Assembly: GCF_000568815.1 (NCBI RefSeq)
Contig: NZ_CP007201.1
Span: 2,427,654 to 2,491,653 of the forward strand
Source: Sulfurospirillum multivorans DSM 12446
Lineage (GTDB): Bacteria; Campylobacterota; Campylobacteria; Campylobacterales; Sulfurospirillaceae
Direction: 5' to 3'
DNA: 64,000 bases
Both the position numbers and the translations under genes were made by a program. Position 1 is the first letter of the stretch; each line of letters begins with the position of its first letter. This document shows positions 34,524 to 43,667 of the stretch, piece by piece. The notes beneath the pieces are model-generated. The model did no database searches. It was not told where the DNA came from and saw only the letters and a list, made by a program, of their open reading frames with translations.

Positions 34524-35166
34524 CTAAATCCCTCTTAAAATACATAGAAATTAGTTCTTGCGATATAAGATAGGTACTGATATCTTTAATTTCTATTGAT
34601 GACAAATAATCAAGATTGTATAAATATGGCTTTTCTCCATAAAGTGATTTAGCTTGTAGTGCTATATCTTTTTTGATGATATAGCAGCCATTTGTTACAA
34701 TATATAAAGGCGCTAAATCACTTCGACTACTAAGTTGCTTTTCAAAATTTAATCGACTGTTTTTAAAATAAGCATAATCTTTTTTTTCAGCTACGCTTAA
34801 CAGTGAATCATTGTCGTGTAAATTATGGAATTGTTCCAGCATCGATTTGTAATCTTCCTTGCCTATAAAGGGAGATGTAGGGTTTGTCCATAAAATTGTA
34901 TCTTGCGATATATTGCTAATGGAGTGTAAAATAATTTCAGTGTATGTATTGGTGTTGACACGTTGAATAAAATTGACATCTTCCTTTTGTGCTATCTTTT
35001 TGATTTTCATACTATCCGAAGTTACAAAGATATTTGAAATATTTGTCAATTCTTTGCACTGAGAAATTTTCCATTCAAGAAGTGTTGTATCACCAAAAGG
35101 AGCTAAATCCCCAAATATATGGTATTTATTTGTTTCTTGCGCTGGTATAATTACTGCAAAATCCAT
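34516..35166 (-). CDS. Second, divergent cytidylyltransferase-like protein
   Basis: A 216-residue GT-A-fold nucleotidyltransferase with FAVIIPAQETNKYHIFGDLAPFGDTTLLEWKISQC at the N-terminus, ISNIFVTSDSMKIKKIA near 47 and DTILWTNPTSPFI near 92. The family's basic CTP loop (RxGSxR...KN) is replaced by PAQETNKYHIFG, so catalysis may be altered or the substrate different. Its product might be a different nucleotide sugar, or it could partner the next enzyme. It shares one base with the upstream aldolase gene (TAATG). Confidence 0.72.
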   Translation of the reverse strand: MDFAVIIPAQETNKYHIFGDLAPFGDTTLLEWKISQCKELTNISNIFVTSDSMKIKKIAQKEDVNFIQRVNTNTYTEIILHSISNISQDTILWTNPTSPFIGKEDYKSMLEQFHNLHDNDSLLSVAEKKDYAYFKNSRLNFEKQLSSRSDLAPLYIVTNGCYIIKKDIALQAKSLYGEKPYLYNLDYLSSIEIKDISTYLISQELISMYFKRDLDV

Positions 35167-35936
35167 TACATTCTCCTTTTTAGCTCTGTTAATCTTGCAA
35201 TTTCTGAGCCAATTTGCAAATCACTAAATTCTTTTTTTGAAAGTATATACAGCTCCTCAAATTTCAATGCCTCTTTAATGGCATTATCTGTTTCTAAAAA
35301 AATCTTTGTAGGCAATATCACTTTTCTCGTTTCTAATTTATAAATCATATTTTTTAAGTTTGGATATTTACTATTTATTATCTCAATAGTTTTTCCAGAA
35401 ACACTCCCACCTACTGTAAAAGTAAGATTTGCATTTTGTATTTTTTGCCCAATTGCCTGTAAAAGTTTAAAAGTAAATTCACTATCTGGTTTTATATCTT
35501 CATTGAAATACGAAGCAGTTAAATCAGATCTTCCTATCGTGATGTTGTCAAATTTTCCAATTGCAAATTCTAATATTTCATCTAATTGTTCCATTGCATT
35601 TTTTGTTTCAAGATTTAAAGTTGTATGAATTTTGCATTCACCGTAAACTTTTTTTATACTGTCTGCAAACTTCTTAGCTCCGAACTTACTCTCTACCATA
35701 GGAGCAATAATACCATCTACATCTATTTCAGCAGCATCTTTAATATCTCTAACAGCTTCAACGCCACCAATTTTTAAAAATAGCTTGATTCCCGCTTTGG
35801 AAGTAAGTCTTCGTAACCTCATCAGGTCTCTAAAAGATGAACCTTCGGCTTCAAATTCTGCTTTTATTCCTTGTAAAGCATATTCGTCACGAAGTTTACA
35901 AAGCTGATCATATAATTTAATTTCGATTCCAAACAT
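35166..35936 (-). CDS. HpcH/HpaI-family aldolase-like protein
   Basis: A 256-residue TIM-barrel protein of the HpcH/HpaI aldolase and citrate lyase superfamily. VDGIIAPMVESKFGAKKFADS (near residues 73-93) is the metal-binding Glu region, TTLNLETKNAMEQ follows near 108, and FDNITIGRSDLTASYF near 138 resembles the G-x-x-D-L-x-x-S metal site. Such enzymes join or split pyruvate and an aldehyde. Between a HAD phosphatase and two cytidylyltransferases it could make a 3-deoxy-2-keto sugar acid, a role normally held by a PEP-dependent synthase. The substrate is inference only. Confidence 0.75.
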   Translation of the reverse strand: MFGIEIKLYDQLCKLRDEYALQGIKAEFEAEGSSFRDLMRLRRLTSKAGIKLFLKIGGVEAVRDIKDAAEIDVDGIIAPMVESKFGAKKFADSIKKVYGECKIHTTLNLETKNAMEQLDEILEFAIGKFDNITIGRSDLTASYFNEDIKPDSEFTFKLLQAIGQKIQNANLTFTVGGSVSGKTIEIINSKYPNLKNMIYKLETRKVILPTKIFLETDNAIKEALKFEELYILSKKEFSDLQIGSEIARLTELKRRM

Positions 35937-36656
35937 TTATCTGACCACCTTCATAATTTGATTAAACACCTGTTTTTGGGATAATGCATTAGTATCTAGT
36001 GGAGATATATAGCCCCAGTTCGCCTGTAATAATTGCAAATTTAATATATTTCTACATTCATTTAAGTGTTCACTATTGTCATCTAAGAAAAGAGCATATG
36101 GGATTTTTTTATTAATCATAATTTCTTGTATTATAGTTGCTTTACTTTTATATTTTGCGAAATCCTCTTTATCGTAGATAGATTTTTCGCTCAAGTATAT
36201 ACCTTCAAACTCTAAAAGTTTTTTGACTGTAGCTTTATCTTTAGTGGTAATAATTAAAAACTCATCTTGCTTATTGATCAATAGTGACTTTATCATATCT
36301 AGAAAACTATAAGATTCATTTAGTTTTAGCCATTTTTGTAAATCATTAGTTTGTAATTCTTCTCGTGTATCAAAAAACAACTTTTCAAAAACTTTATAAT
36401 CTTTTTGTAAAGCGTTGTCAATAATCTCTTTGTACTTTTTCTCAAAATTGATAGCCTGGGTATCAAGAAGTTCTAGTAAATATTTATAGTTCCATGCAGG
36501 TCCTACTAAATATCTATATTTTAAAAAGAGCTCATAATGTTTCGATGTGAATTTAATATCTTCTATGGTTTTATATTTATGCTTCGCAATCATCGAAATG
36601 ACATATGCTTCTTTAACTGTATTAAATAAAACACCATCGAAATCTAAAAATATCAT
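35937..36656 (-). CDS. HAD-family phosphatase
   Basis: A 239-residue haloacid-dehalogenase hydrolase with motif I LDFDGVLFNTV (residues 4-14), motif II in EFLIITTKDKATVKK near 132 and a C-terminal motif IV in YALFLDDNSEHLNEC near 188. A helical cap separates motifs I and II. It overlaps the wzt stop by four bases and abuts the aldolase gene. I infer that it dephosphorylates the sugar-acid intermediate before CMP activation, as KdsC does for Kdo-8-phosphate. Confidence 0.78.
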   Translation of the reverse strand: MIFLDFDGVLFNTVKEAYVISMIAKHKYKTIEDIKFTSKHYELFLKYRYLVGPAWNYKYLLELLDTQAINFEKKYKEIIDNALQKDYKVFEKLFFDTREELQTNDLQKWLKLNESYSFLDMIKSLLINKQDEFLIITTKDKATVKKLLEFEGIYLSEKSIYDKEDFAKYKSKATIIQEIMINKKIPYALFLDDNSEHLNECRNILNLQLLQANWGYISPLDTNALSQKQVFNQIMKVVR

Positions 36657-37933
36657 TTGGCAATTGACTCAAGGATAATATCAGTAGGAGCATAAGCAAA
36701 CCCTTGTATCGTACGATGAGATGTAACTATATTAATTTTATCAAAAGGCCATCGTTGATCTAATTCTACTCTAGGAGTAAAACTAATATCTGCCATACCA
36801 CAATCTATAAAATACTCTCCAGCTACAATATTTAAATCAAACTCCATTGAGATTTTATTCAAACCTTGTGTTAAAGTGATTGGAGTATCTATCGTATTAT
36901 CTCCCCAGATCGTTATTCCATCACGATTTTTAATGCTTGTTCCCATAACAATAGAGGGGAACTCTCGTTTTGCTAAGATATAAAAGCGTAAATAAACTTT
37001 TTTTCCAGCCGTCAATACCGCATCAGTTGAAGTTGCTTTTTCATCATGAGATAGCGTTACTTTTGCAAATATAGCTTCATGAGTCCCAAAACGATGTTCA
37101 TTCACTTCTTTGTTTGGAGTAATATCAAAATCTAATTCTATATTCTGTACTTGTGTTTTTTCAACCTCTTTTAGTTCTTCAATATTAAAACCATCATGCT
37201 TTCTTATTAATACCTCATAATCGTAAGTAGTTTGCTTCACATCATCTGAATATTTAATTAAATTTCCACTATGAATAAGCATAGCTTTATTGCAGTACTG
37301 AATGATTTGTTGTGTACTGTGGCTTACAAAAAGTATCGTTTTTCCTGCTTTTTGAAAGGCTTGAAACTTTTGAAAGCACTTGAACTGAAAAGCAAAATCC
37401 CCAACACTCAAAGCCTCGTCCACTATCAAGATATCTGGATCAACATTGATAGCCACAGCAAAAGCAAGTCTCGCATACATGCCGCTACTGTACATTTTAA
37501 CAGGCTGATACACAAAATCTCCGATATCAGCAAAAGCAATGATCTCGTCTACTTTTTGCGCTACTTCTTCTCTCGTATAACCCATCAAAGAGCCTTGAAA
37601 GTAGATATTTTCAACACCCGTGTACTCAGGGTTGAACCCAGCACCTAATTCAAGCAAAGAAGCGATGCGACCGTGTACATGTACGCTTCCATTGGTTGGT
37701 GTTAGAACTCCTGTGATGATCTTAAGTAGAGTACTTTTCCCAGCACCATTTTTACCGATGATGCCTACTGTTTCACCTTTTTTGATCTCAAAGTTGATGT
37801 TATCTAGAGCATAAAACTCTTTATGATATTGTTTTTTTAATGGATGTAATGACTCTTTGAGACGGTCTACGGGTTTGTCGTAGAGTTTATAGATCTTTGT
37901 TAAGTGGCTTACTTTTATGGCTGTGCTATTCAT
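36653..37933 (-). CDS. wzt: ABC transporter ATP-binding subunit for O-antigen/capsule export
   Basis: A 426-residue ATPase that powers export of a completed polysaccharide. The N-terminal nucleotide-binding domain has Walker A GIIGKNGAGKSTLL near residue 57, LELGAGFNPEYTGVENIY, signature YSSGMYARLAFA near 143 and Walker B ILIVDEALSVGD. Residues about 255-426 form a Wzt C-terminal beta-sandwich (HRFGTHEAIF, then FPSIVMGTSIKNRDGITIWGDNT), which in Wzt recognises the terminal modification of the glycan. Its first 50 codons have a diverged second copy upstream (38503-38655). An ORF6N gene lies between that copy and this gene. Confidence 0.93.
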   Translation of the reverse strand: MNSTAIKVSHLTKIYKLYDKPVDRLKESLHPLKKQYHKEFYALDNINFEIKKGETVGIIGKNGAGKSTLLKIITGVLTPTNGSVHVHGRIASLLELGAGFNPEYTGVENIYFQGSLMGYTREEVAQKVDEIIAFADIGDFVYQPVKMYSSGMYARLAFAVAINVDPDILIVDEALSVGDFAFQFKCFQKFQAFQKAGKTILFVSHSTQQIIQYCNKAMLIHSGNLIKYSDDVKQTTYDYEVLIRKHDGFNIEELKEVEKTQVQNIELDFDITPNKEVNEHRFGTHEAIFAKVTLSHDEKATSTDAVLTAGKKVYLRFYILAKREFPSIVMGTSIKNRDGITIWGDNTIDTPITLTQGLNKISMEFDLNIVAGEYFIDCGMADISFTPRVELDQRWPFDKINIVTSHRTIQGFAYAPTDIILESIAK

Positions 37934-38502
37934 TTTTTTATCTTCTTTATACTTCTGCTTACTTTTGCAAATCCAAGATTAAACTCAAACTTTGTAGTAG
38001 TTTCGACAATCTCTCCATCTTCATCATCCGCTAAGATATCAGGCTCTATCTCTATGATCTCTTCAAGTATTTTGTTTGATTTATTTGCTAGTTCTTTTTG
38101 TCTTGCTTCCTCTTCCGTTTTCATGATAGCATTTATGTTTCGAGATAACTCTTTCACTTTTGCAAATGTTTCTATGATGTTCAGTGTGGTTTCTGTAGCT
38201 ATTTTACTTTTTATAATCGTAGCTAACATATATAAACCTTTTTCAGTGAAAACCTTTGGGGTAACTGTTGAATGCTTTAGATTATTGAACCGATCAAAAT
38301 TTTTGATTAGTTCAGTTTTTTCCTCTTTGGTAAGCTCTATGATATACTCATCAGGAAATTTATCAGGATTATTTCCTACTGCTTGATTTATCTCTCTCGT
38401 TTCTACACCATACAGTTGTGCTAGATCGCTATCAACTATCACAAACTGTTCTTTATATTTGATGAGTTTACTTTCTATTGTTTCAAATTTAATGATGCTC
38501 AT
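37930..38502 (-). CDS. ORF6N-domain DNA-binding protein
   Basis: A 190-residue protein. The ORF6N domain occupies about residues 10-95 (FVIVDSDLAQLYGVETREINQAVGNNPDKFPDEYII, TPKVFTEKGLYMLATIIKS). A charged C-terminal coiled-coil tail follows. ORF6N proteins are mostly phage antirepressor-like or appear as stray genes in bacterial chromosomes. The ATG directly follows the TAG of a truncated wzt copy, and the stop overlaps the start of full-length wzt (ATGA). The gene is thus inserted exactly at the wzt start codon without breaking it. Confidence 0.85.
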   Translation of the reverse strand: MSIIKFETIESKLIKYKEQFVIVDSDLAQLYGVETREINQAVGNNPDKFPDEYIIELTKEEKTELIKNFDRFNNLKHSTVTPKVFTEKGLYMLATIIKSKIATETTLNIIETFAKVKELSRNINAIMKTEEEARQKELANKSNKILEEIIEIEPDILADDEDGEIVETTTKFEFNLGFAKVSRSIKKIKK

Positions 38503-38655
38503 CTATAGGTATCCTTTTTTGATCTCAAAGATGACATCGTTTAGAGCATAAAACTCTTTGTGGTATTGTTTTTTTAGTGGGTGTAGTGACTCTTTTAGTC
38601 TGTCTACGGGTTTGTAGATCTTTGTTAAGTGACTTACTTTTATGGCTGTGTTCAT
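38503..38655 (-). pseudogene. Truncated, diverged copy of the wzt 5' end
   Basis: A 50-codon frame that starts MNTAIKVSHLTKIYK and ends FEIKKGYL. It matches the first 53 residues of wzt with a three-residue gap (LYD missing) and roughly 80-85% DNA identity by eye, then stops where wzt has the Walker A lead-in. The frequent silent differences mean this is not a fresh duplication. It looks like the start of another wzt allele brought in with the neighbouring ORF6N genes. It begins with an ATGA overlap to the upstream gene. Confidence 0.85.
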
Positions 38656-39536
38656 TTTAGCTTCCTTAACATTTCGAACGAATCAATATCTATCTTTGAT
38701 ACTGCAAACCATTTTTTTCCAAGATCTTTGAGACTTGCGCCAAAATGATAAACATCCATATCGTCTATGATTAAAAATCTATCATGAGAGAGGTCAAATG
38801 TTTCTATCTCTATTTTTGGATATTGAGCATTGTGTTTTTGTATATCAAGTTGAAGTTGTTTTGAAATCGTCTTTGTATATATTTTCATAGTGACTTTTAT
38901 GTCTCTTTTGGTAAATAATACCAAAGTACTCTCATCTATATAATTGTCCAAAAGTTTGATAGAAGTTTTTGCAGATTTTATGATGTCGCTTACAAAAAGG
39001 TAGGCATCAAAGATTTGACCATCATAAAAAATATGTTGTTTTTGTTGGACTTCATTGTTTTCAATCGCTTCAAATATTTTATTAAATTGTTCATCGTGCA
39101 AAGAAAGTCTTTGTTCGACCCTTTCAAATCTTTGAAATATATTTGCATTCAAAGATATAAATTTTCTCATTTCTACAAAAGTGTCTATTATTTTTATACT
39201 TACTTCAATAGCCGTTTGGCTTTTAAGCACTGCTGAAAGCATAGATACACCTTGCTCTGTGAAAACATATGGTAAGTATTTTCTGTGTGTTCCCCAGCCT
39301 TTTTCAAAACTTAAGGTCGCAAATTGCGACCTTAAGTTTTCATACTCATTTTCTGTAAGTTGAAATCTAAATTTTTCAGGAAATCTTTCAATATTTCTTT
39401 TAACTTGTTCATTCAATCTTTTAGCTTCTACACCATACAAAACTGCTAAATCCTCATCAAGCATTACCTGTTTATCTCTGATTGTATAGATTTTATTTTG
39501 AATAGATTGGGATTCAACTGGTATTATAGTATGCAT
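38652..39536 (-). CDS. ORF6N-domain protein with C-terminal PLD-like region
   Basis: A 294-residue protein. ORF6N covers about residues 10-100 (YTIRDKQVMLDEDLAVLYGVEAKRLNEQVKRN, LPYVFTEQGVSMLSAVLKS). Residues about 125-150 are coiled coil. Residues about 165-294 resemble a phospholipase-D-like half (AYLFVSDIIKSAKTSIKLLDNYIDESTL, DRFLIIDDMDVYHFGAS, where H-x-R-x-L-I is close to an HKD motif). I start it at the ATG at 39536, overlapping the wzm stop (TGATG). It separates wzm from wzt, which are normally adjacent. Confidence 0.85.
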   Translation of the reverse strand: MHTIIPVESQSIQNKIYTIRDKQVMLDEDLAVLYGVEAKRLNEQVKRNIERFPEKFRFQLTENEYENLRSQFATLSFEKGWGTHRKYLPYVFTEQGVSMLSAVLKSQTAIEVSIKIIDTFVEMRKFISLNANIFQRFERVEQRLSLHDEQFNKIFEAIENNEVQQKQHIFYDGQIFDAYLFVSDIIKSAKTSIKLLDNYIDESTLVLFTKRDIKVTMKIYTKTISKQLQLDIQKHNAQYPKIEIETFDLSHDRFLIIDDMDVYHFGASLKDLGKKWFAVSKIDIDSFEMLRKLK

Positions 39537-40345
39537 CACAACACATCCGCAAAGTGAGGTCTGAGTTTTCTAAATACAATGGCTCCAAGTACAAAGAAAA
39601 CCAATGTAATTCCCCAAAACTGCAAAGCTTCCATAGGCTTTTCCCAAAACCATACATGATTTATCAGTGCATCACGATACCCTTGAGTGATGTAATGGGC
39701 AGGATTGAGTTCAAAGAGCCAACGGTATTCTTTTGGAACCATCGACAATGACCAAAAGATAGGAGTTAACCAAAAACCAAACTGTATAGACATGCTAACA
39801 AGTTGTCCTAGATCTCGAAAGAAGATAACCACACTACTGGTTATCCACGAGATACCCAGTAAAAGAATAATGGCTGAAAACAGATAATAAAACATCTGAA
39901 GCCAATAAAGATTTGGTTCATACCCATAGATAATATACATTGACATCATAAATGCCATAAAAAAGAGATGAACAATAACGGCTGAAGTAATTTTAACAAT
40001 AGGTAATAAACTTACCCGAAACACAATTTTTTTGACCAAAAATGTACTGTCTAAAATAGCATTTGTAGCGGAGGCAAGAGCTTCGGAGAGAAAAAACCAT
40101 GGAATCATCCCGGCTACAAGCCAAAGGATAAAAGGTACATCTTGCACAGGTGCGGCTTTAAAACCGACTTGAAACACAAACCAAAATATCAAAACTGATA
40201 TAGTAGGCTGGATAAATGCCCATAAAATGCCAAGGTAATTGTTCAAATAGCGCGACTTAAAATCGTTCTTAACCAAATCTTTGAGCAGTCTTCTGTTTTG
40301 GTAGATGTCTCGTAAAAATCTATAAAATGCTTTAATATATCTCAA
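39536..40345 (-). CDS. wzm: ABC transporter permease for O-antigen/capsule export
   Basis: A 269-residue ABC-2-type membrane subunit with about six helices, forming the channel for lipid-linked polysaccharide with Wzt. It has the conserved NDFKSRYLNNYLGILWAFIQPTISVLIFWFVF entry, a central PWFFLSEALASATNAI loop and NPAHYITQGYRDALI near residue 215. It starts with TTG overlapping the rfbB stop (TTGA). A Wzm/Wzt pair means assembly is completed in the cytoplasm, consistent with no Wzx or Wzy in the window. Confidence 0.93.
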   Translation of the reverse strand: MRYIKAFYRFLRDIYQNRRLLKDLVKNDFKSRYLNNYLGILWAFIQPTISVLIFWFVFQVGFKAAPVQDVPFILWLVAGMIPWFFLSEALASATNAILDSTFLVKKIVFRVSLLPIVKITSAVIVHLFFMAFMMSMYIIYGYEPNLYWLQMFYYLFSAIILLLGISWITSSVVIFFRDLGQLVSMSIQFGFWLTPIFWSLSMVPKEYRWLFELNPAHYITQGYRDALINHVWFWEKPMEALQFWGITLVFFVLGAIVFRKLRPHFADVL

Positions 40346-41349
40346 TTATACTTCCTCAAATACCACTCAATGGTTTTCACGATGCCACTATCAAAATTTT
40401 CATCGGCTTTCCATCCTAGTTCATTTTCAAGTTTTGTGGCATCGATAGCATAGCGCCTATCATGTCCTGATCTATCTTCCACAAAAGTAATGAGCTCTTT
40501 ATAGCTTTTTGTTGTTGGAACTTTTTCATCAAGAATGGTGCAGATGCGGTCTACTATTTGTAAATTTGTTCGCTCATTTCTTCCACCAATGTTATAGGTT
40601 TGTCCTGATTTTCCATTGTGATACACAAGGTCGATGCCCTTACAATGATCTAATACATAAAGCCAATCGCGGATATTTTTACCATCTCCATAAATGGGGA
40701 TGGATTGGTTGGAAAGAGCTTTTCGAATGATGGTTGGGATAAGCTTTTCATCATGCTGTTTGGGCCCATAGTTGTTTGAACAGTTTGTTATCACGGAGTT
40801 CAGTCCATACGTCTCTTGGTAGCTTCTTACTATCATATCGCTACTGGCTTTACTGGCACTATAAGGCGAATTTGGTGCATAAGGAGTGCTTTCTGTAAAA
40901 AAGCCAGTCTCGCCAAGTGTTCCATACACTTCATCAGTTGAGATATGGTGAAACCTTGCATCTTGGTATTTGGCTTTACATGTAAAGGGTTTATCCATCC
41001 AGTATTTGTATGCTATATCAAGCAGTGTGAATGTGCCGTTGATATTGGTTTGGACAAACACACCAGGATTTTTGATGGAATTATCGACATGAGACTCTGC
41101 TGCAAAATGAATAACACCTTGTATATCGTACTCGCGAAAGATAAACTCTACTAATTCACGATTGCAGATATCGCCTTTGATAAACTTATATCTTGAGTTA
41201 CCTTCGCACTCTTTGAGGTTTTCAAGATTGCCTGCATAGGTCAATAAATCTAAATTTATAAGAGTGTACTCTGGATATTTTTCTAAAAAATACGGTACAA
41301 AATTGGAACCGATAAATCCTGCTGTTCCTGTTAATAATATATTTCTCAT
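40342..41349 (-). CDS. rfbB: dTDP-glucose 4,6-dehydratase
   Basis: Second enzyme of dTDP-L-rhamnose synthesis, an extended SDR of 335 aa. NAD loop GTAGFIGSNFV is at residues 7-17, HFAAESHVDNS near 83, HISTDEVYGTLGE near 130 and YSASKASSDM near 165. The length is typical. It shares one base with the rfbD stop (TAATG). A TTACATGTAA copy at 40976 encodes FTCK. It belongs to the galE-rfbACDB run. Confidence 0.95.
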   Translation of the reverse strand: MRNILLTGTAGFIGSNFVPYFLEKYPEYTLINLDLLTYAGNLENLKECEGNSRYKFIKGDICNRELVEFIFREYDIQGVIHFAAESHVDNSIKNPGVFVQTNINGTFTLLDIAYKYWMDKPFTCKAKYQDARFHHISTDEVYGTLGETGFFTESTPYAPNSPYSASKASSDMIVRSYQETYGLNSVITNCSNNYGPKQHDEKLIPTIIRKALSNQSIPIYGDGKNIRDWLYVLDHCKGIDLVYHNGKSGQTYNIGGRNERTNLQIVDRICTILDEKVPTTKSYKELITFVEDRSGHDRRYAIDATKLENELGWKADENFDSGIVKTIEWYLRKYN

Positions 41350-42215
41350 TATTTTCTTTCTCCCATTTTACGCAAACATACCTCTAAACTATCTTTCCAG
41401 TAAGGAATTTCTATAGTGTACTCATTTTTAATTTTTGATTTATTTAAAAGTGAATAATGTGGGCGTTTGGCTGGGGTTGGATACTGCGACGTTTCAATAG
41501 GATTCACTTTACATGTAAGCTTTGCCATCTTCATAATTTCTTGTGCAAAATCATACCAACTAGCAACACCTTCATTGGAATAGTTATAGATTTCTGTTTG
41601 AGTATTATTGATTTTCGGAAGTATCTCTAAAATCGTTTTTGCTAAATCTTTAGCATAAGTAGGAGATCCTACTTGATCAAAAATGACACCTATAGATTCT
41701 TTCTCTTTACCTAGACGAAGCATTGTTTTTACAAAGTTAGCCCCATAACTGCTGTAAACCCAAGAAGTACGGATAATGACGCTATTTGGAAGCTTTGTAT
41801 GTAAAAGTGCATTTTCACCTAAAAGCTTGGTTTTGCCATAAATCGATTGAGGATTGGTTGCATCTGTTTCAAGATAGGGTCGATAAATTGTCCCATCAAA
41901 GACATAGTCTGTTGAAATATGAATAAGTTTAATATTGTGTTCTTTTGCGATTGTTGCTAGGTATTTTACCGCGAGATGGTTAATCTTATCGGCAAGTTCT
42001 TCTTCGCTTTCTGCCTTATCAACTGTCGTATAAGCAGCACAGTTAAGAATAGCATTGATAGCATTGTGTTCAATATACTGACGAAGAGTTTTTGCATCCG
42101 TAATATCAAGCTCTTCTTTATCCGTAAAAAAATAGGTGTTGGGATACTCGTGAGACAGTTCATGTATCTCACTTCCTAATTGTCCATGTGATCCTGTCAC
42201 TAAGATATTAAGCAT
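41349..42215 (-). CDS. rfbD: dTDP-4-dehydrorhamnose reductase
   Basis: Last enzyme of dTDP-L-rhamnose synthesis. It has the NAD(P) loop TGSHGQLGSEI near residue 7, CAAYTTVDKAE near 62, HISTDYVFDGT near 100 and the YGKTKLLGE Tyr/Lys pair. I start it at the ATG at 42215 ([11 protein letters not shown], 288 aa), which overlaps the rfbC stop by eight bases; a longer frame adds ten residues inside rfbC. Confidence 0.94.
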   Translation of the reverse strand: MLNILVTGSHGQLGSEIHELSHEYPNTYFFTDKEELDITDAKTLRQYIEHNAINAILNCAAYTTVDKAESEEELADKINHLAVKYLATIAKEHNIKLIHISTDYVFDGTIYRPYLETDATNPQSIYGKTKLLGENALLHTKLPNSVIIRTSWVYSSYGANFVKTMLRLGKEKESIGVIFDQVGSPTYAKDLAKTILEILPKINNTQTEIYNYSNEGVASWYDFAQEIMKMAKLTCKVNPIETSQYPTPAKRPHYSLLNKSKIKNEYTIEIPYWKDSLEVCLRKMGERK

Positions 42216-42783
42216 AGTAATTTCTTCCATACTCAAAAAGGTCAAGTGTATCTTCGAGCTTTGGTTGTTTTGTGTCTTTTACAGAGAGATGCAAAAGTTC
42301 TGACGTGATTTGCCAATCAATTCCAAGATTGGAATCATTAAACGAAATACCCCTATCACACTCTGGTGCATAATAATTATCAACTTTATAGGTAAACGTA
42401 CATGTTTCACTAAGCACTACAAAGCCATGCGCAAACCCTCTTGGGACAAACATCTGTTTTTTATTTTTACCATTAAGCTCTACACTCACATACTTGCCAA
42501 AAGTGGGGCTTCCTACACGTATATCCACTGCGACATCAAGCACTCTTCCATCAATAACACGCACCAATTTTGATTGGGCATAAGGAGCAAGTTGGTAGTG
42601 TAATCCTCTTAAGACACCATGATGACTTCTGGATTCATTGTCTTGGCAAAAATTGACTTTATAGCCTAAAAAATTTTCAAATTTATCGTGTCTAAATGTC
42701 TCTACAAAATACCCACGCTCATCGCCATGCACTTTGGGTTCTATAATAATTACGTCTGGTATAGCAGATCTTGTAAATGTCAT
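42208..42783 (-). CDS. rfbC: dTDP-4-dehydrorhamnose 3,5-epimerase
   Basis: Cupin-fold epimerase of 191 aa in the rhamnose pathway. It has [20 protein letters not shown] near residue 17, the catalytic His in [14 protein letters not shown] near 53, [20 protein letters not shown] and [15 protein letters not shown]. The start overlaps the rfbA stop by four bases. Confidence 0.95.
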   Translation of the reverse strand: MTFTRSAIPDVIIIEPKVHGDERGYFVETFRHDKFENFLGYKVNFCQDNESRSHHGVLRGLHYQLAPYAQSKLVRVIDGRVLDVAVDIRVGSPTFGKYVSVELNGKNKKQMFVPRGFAHGFVVLSETCTFTYKVDNYYAPECDRGISFNDSNLGIDWQITSELLHLSVKDTKQPKLEDTLDLFEYGRNYYA

Positions 42784-43667
42784 CTTCGTTTTCCTTGATT
42801 CGCTCTTCGTATAAGATATTGCCCATATTGATTTTTTTTCAATGGTTCCGCCAAAATGAGAAGTTGCTCTTTGGTAATATACCCTTTTTCATACGCTATC
42901 TCTTCCAAACAGGCTACTTTAAGACTTTGTCGATGCTCTATGGTTTGTATAAACTGACCTGCATCAAGCAGGCTTTCATGGGTTCCTGTATCGAGCCATG
43001 CATAGCCTCGTCCCATCAATTCTACTTTAAGATCGCCCATCGCAAGATATGCCTGATTTACCGAGGTAATTTCAAGCTCACCTCTTTCACTGGGCTTCAC
43101 TCCCTTCGCTATTTTAATCACCGAATTGGGATAAAAGTAAAGCCCTACAACCGCATAATTTGATTTGGGATCTTTTGGCTTTTCTTCTAAGCTGAGTACA
43201 TTATCCTCTTCATCAAACGCAACAACACCGTAACGCTCAGGATCACTTACATAGTAACCAAAAACAGTTGCTTTAGACTCTTGTTTTGCATTCTCAACCG
43301 ATTTTTCTAAAAGCCCCGTCAGTCCTTGCCCGTAAAAAATATTATCACCAAGCACCAAACAAACACTATCATTTCCTATAAATTCTTCACCTAAAATAAA
43401 CGCTTGTGCTAATCCATCGGGGCTTGGCTGAACAATATAAGTAAATGCCATACCAATTTCTTTCCCATCACCTAAAAGCTCTTGGAAACGCGGTAAATCT
43501 TGAGCTGTAGATATGATAAGTACTTCACGAATACCTGCTAACATCAATACTGAAAGTGGATAATAAATCATCGGTTTATCATAAACTGGCACAAGCTGCT
43601 TACTAACCCCTTTTGTGATAGGGTAAAGCCTTGTGCCACTGCCACCTGCTAAAATAATACCTTTCAT
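42780..43667 (-). CDS. rfbA: Glucose-1-phosphate thymidylyltransferase
   Basis: First enzyme of dTDP-L-rhamnose synthesis, making dTDP-glucose from Glc-1-P and dTTP. The pyrophosphorylase signature [23 protein letters not shown] is at residues 3-25, with [23 protein letters not shown] near 107, [15 protein letters not shown] near 160 and [15 protein letters not shown] near 220. At 295 aa it is full length. It overlaps galE and rfbC by four bases each. Confidence 0.96.
   Translation of the reverse strand: MKGIILAGGSGTRLYPITKGVSKQLVPVYDKPMIYYPLSVLMLAGIREVLIISTAQDLPRFQELLGDGKEIGMAFTYIVQPSPDGLAQAFILGEEFIGNDSVCLVLGDNIFYGQGLTGLLEKSVENAKQESKATVFGYYVSDPERYGVVAFDEEDNVLSLEEKPKDPKSNYAVVGLYFYPNSVIKIAKGVKPSERGELEITSVNQAYLAMGDLKVELMGRGYAWLDTGTHESLLDAGQFIQTIEHRQSLKVACLEEIAYEKGYITKEQLLILAEPLKKNQYGQYLIRRANQGKRR

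Noticed and set aside
34516-35166. GT2 glycosyltransferase
   Set aside because: The GT-A-like fold is present, but the order of motifs and the TNPTSPF segment fit the cytidylyltransferase family better.
37930-39536. Prophage remnant suggested by ORF6N genes
   Set aside because: No integrase, structural or lysis genes occur nearby; the genes sit within a transporter operon.
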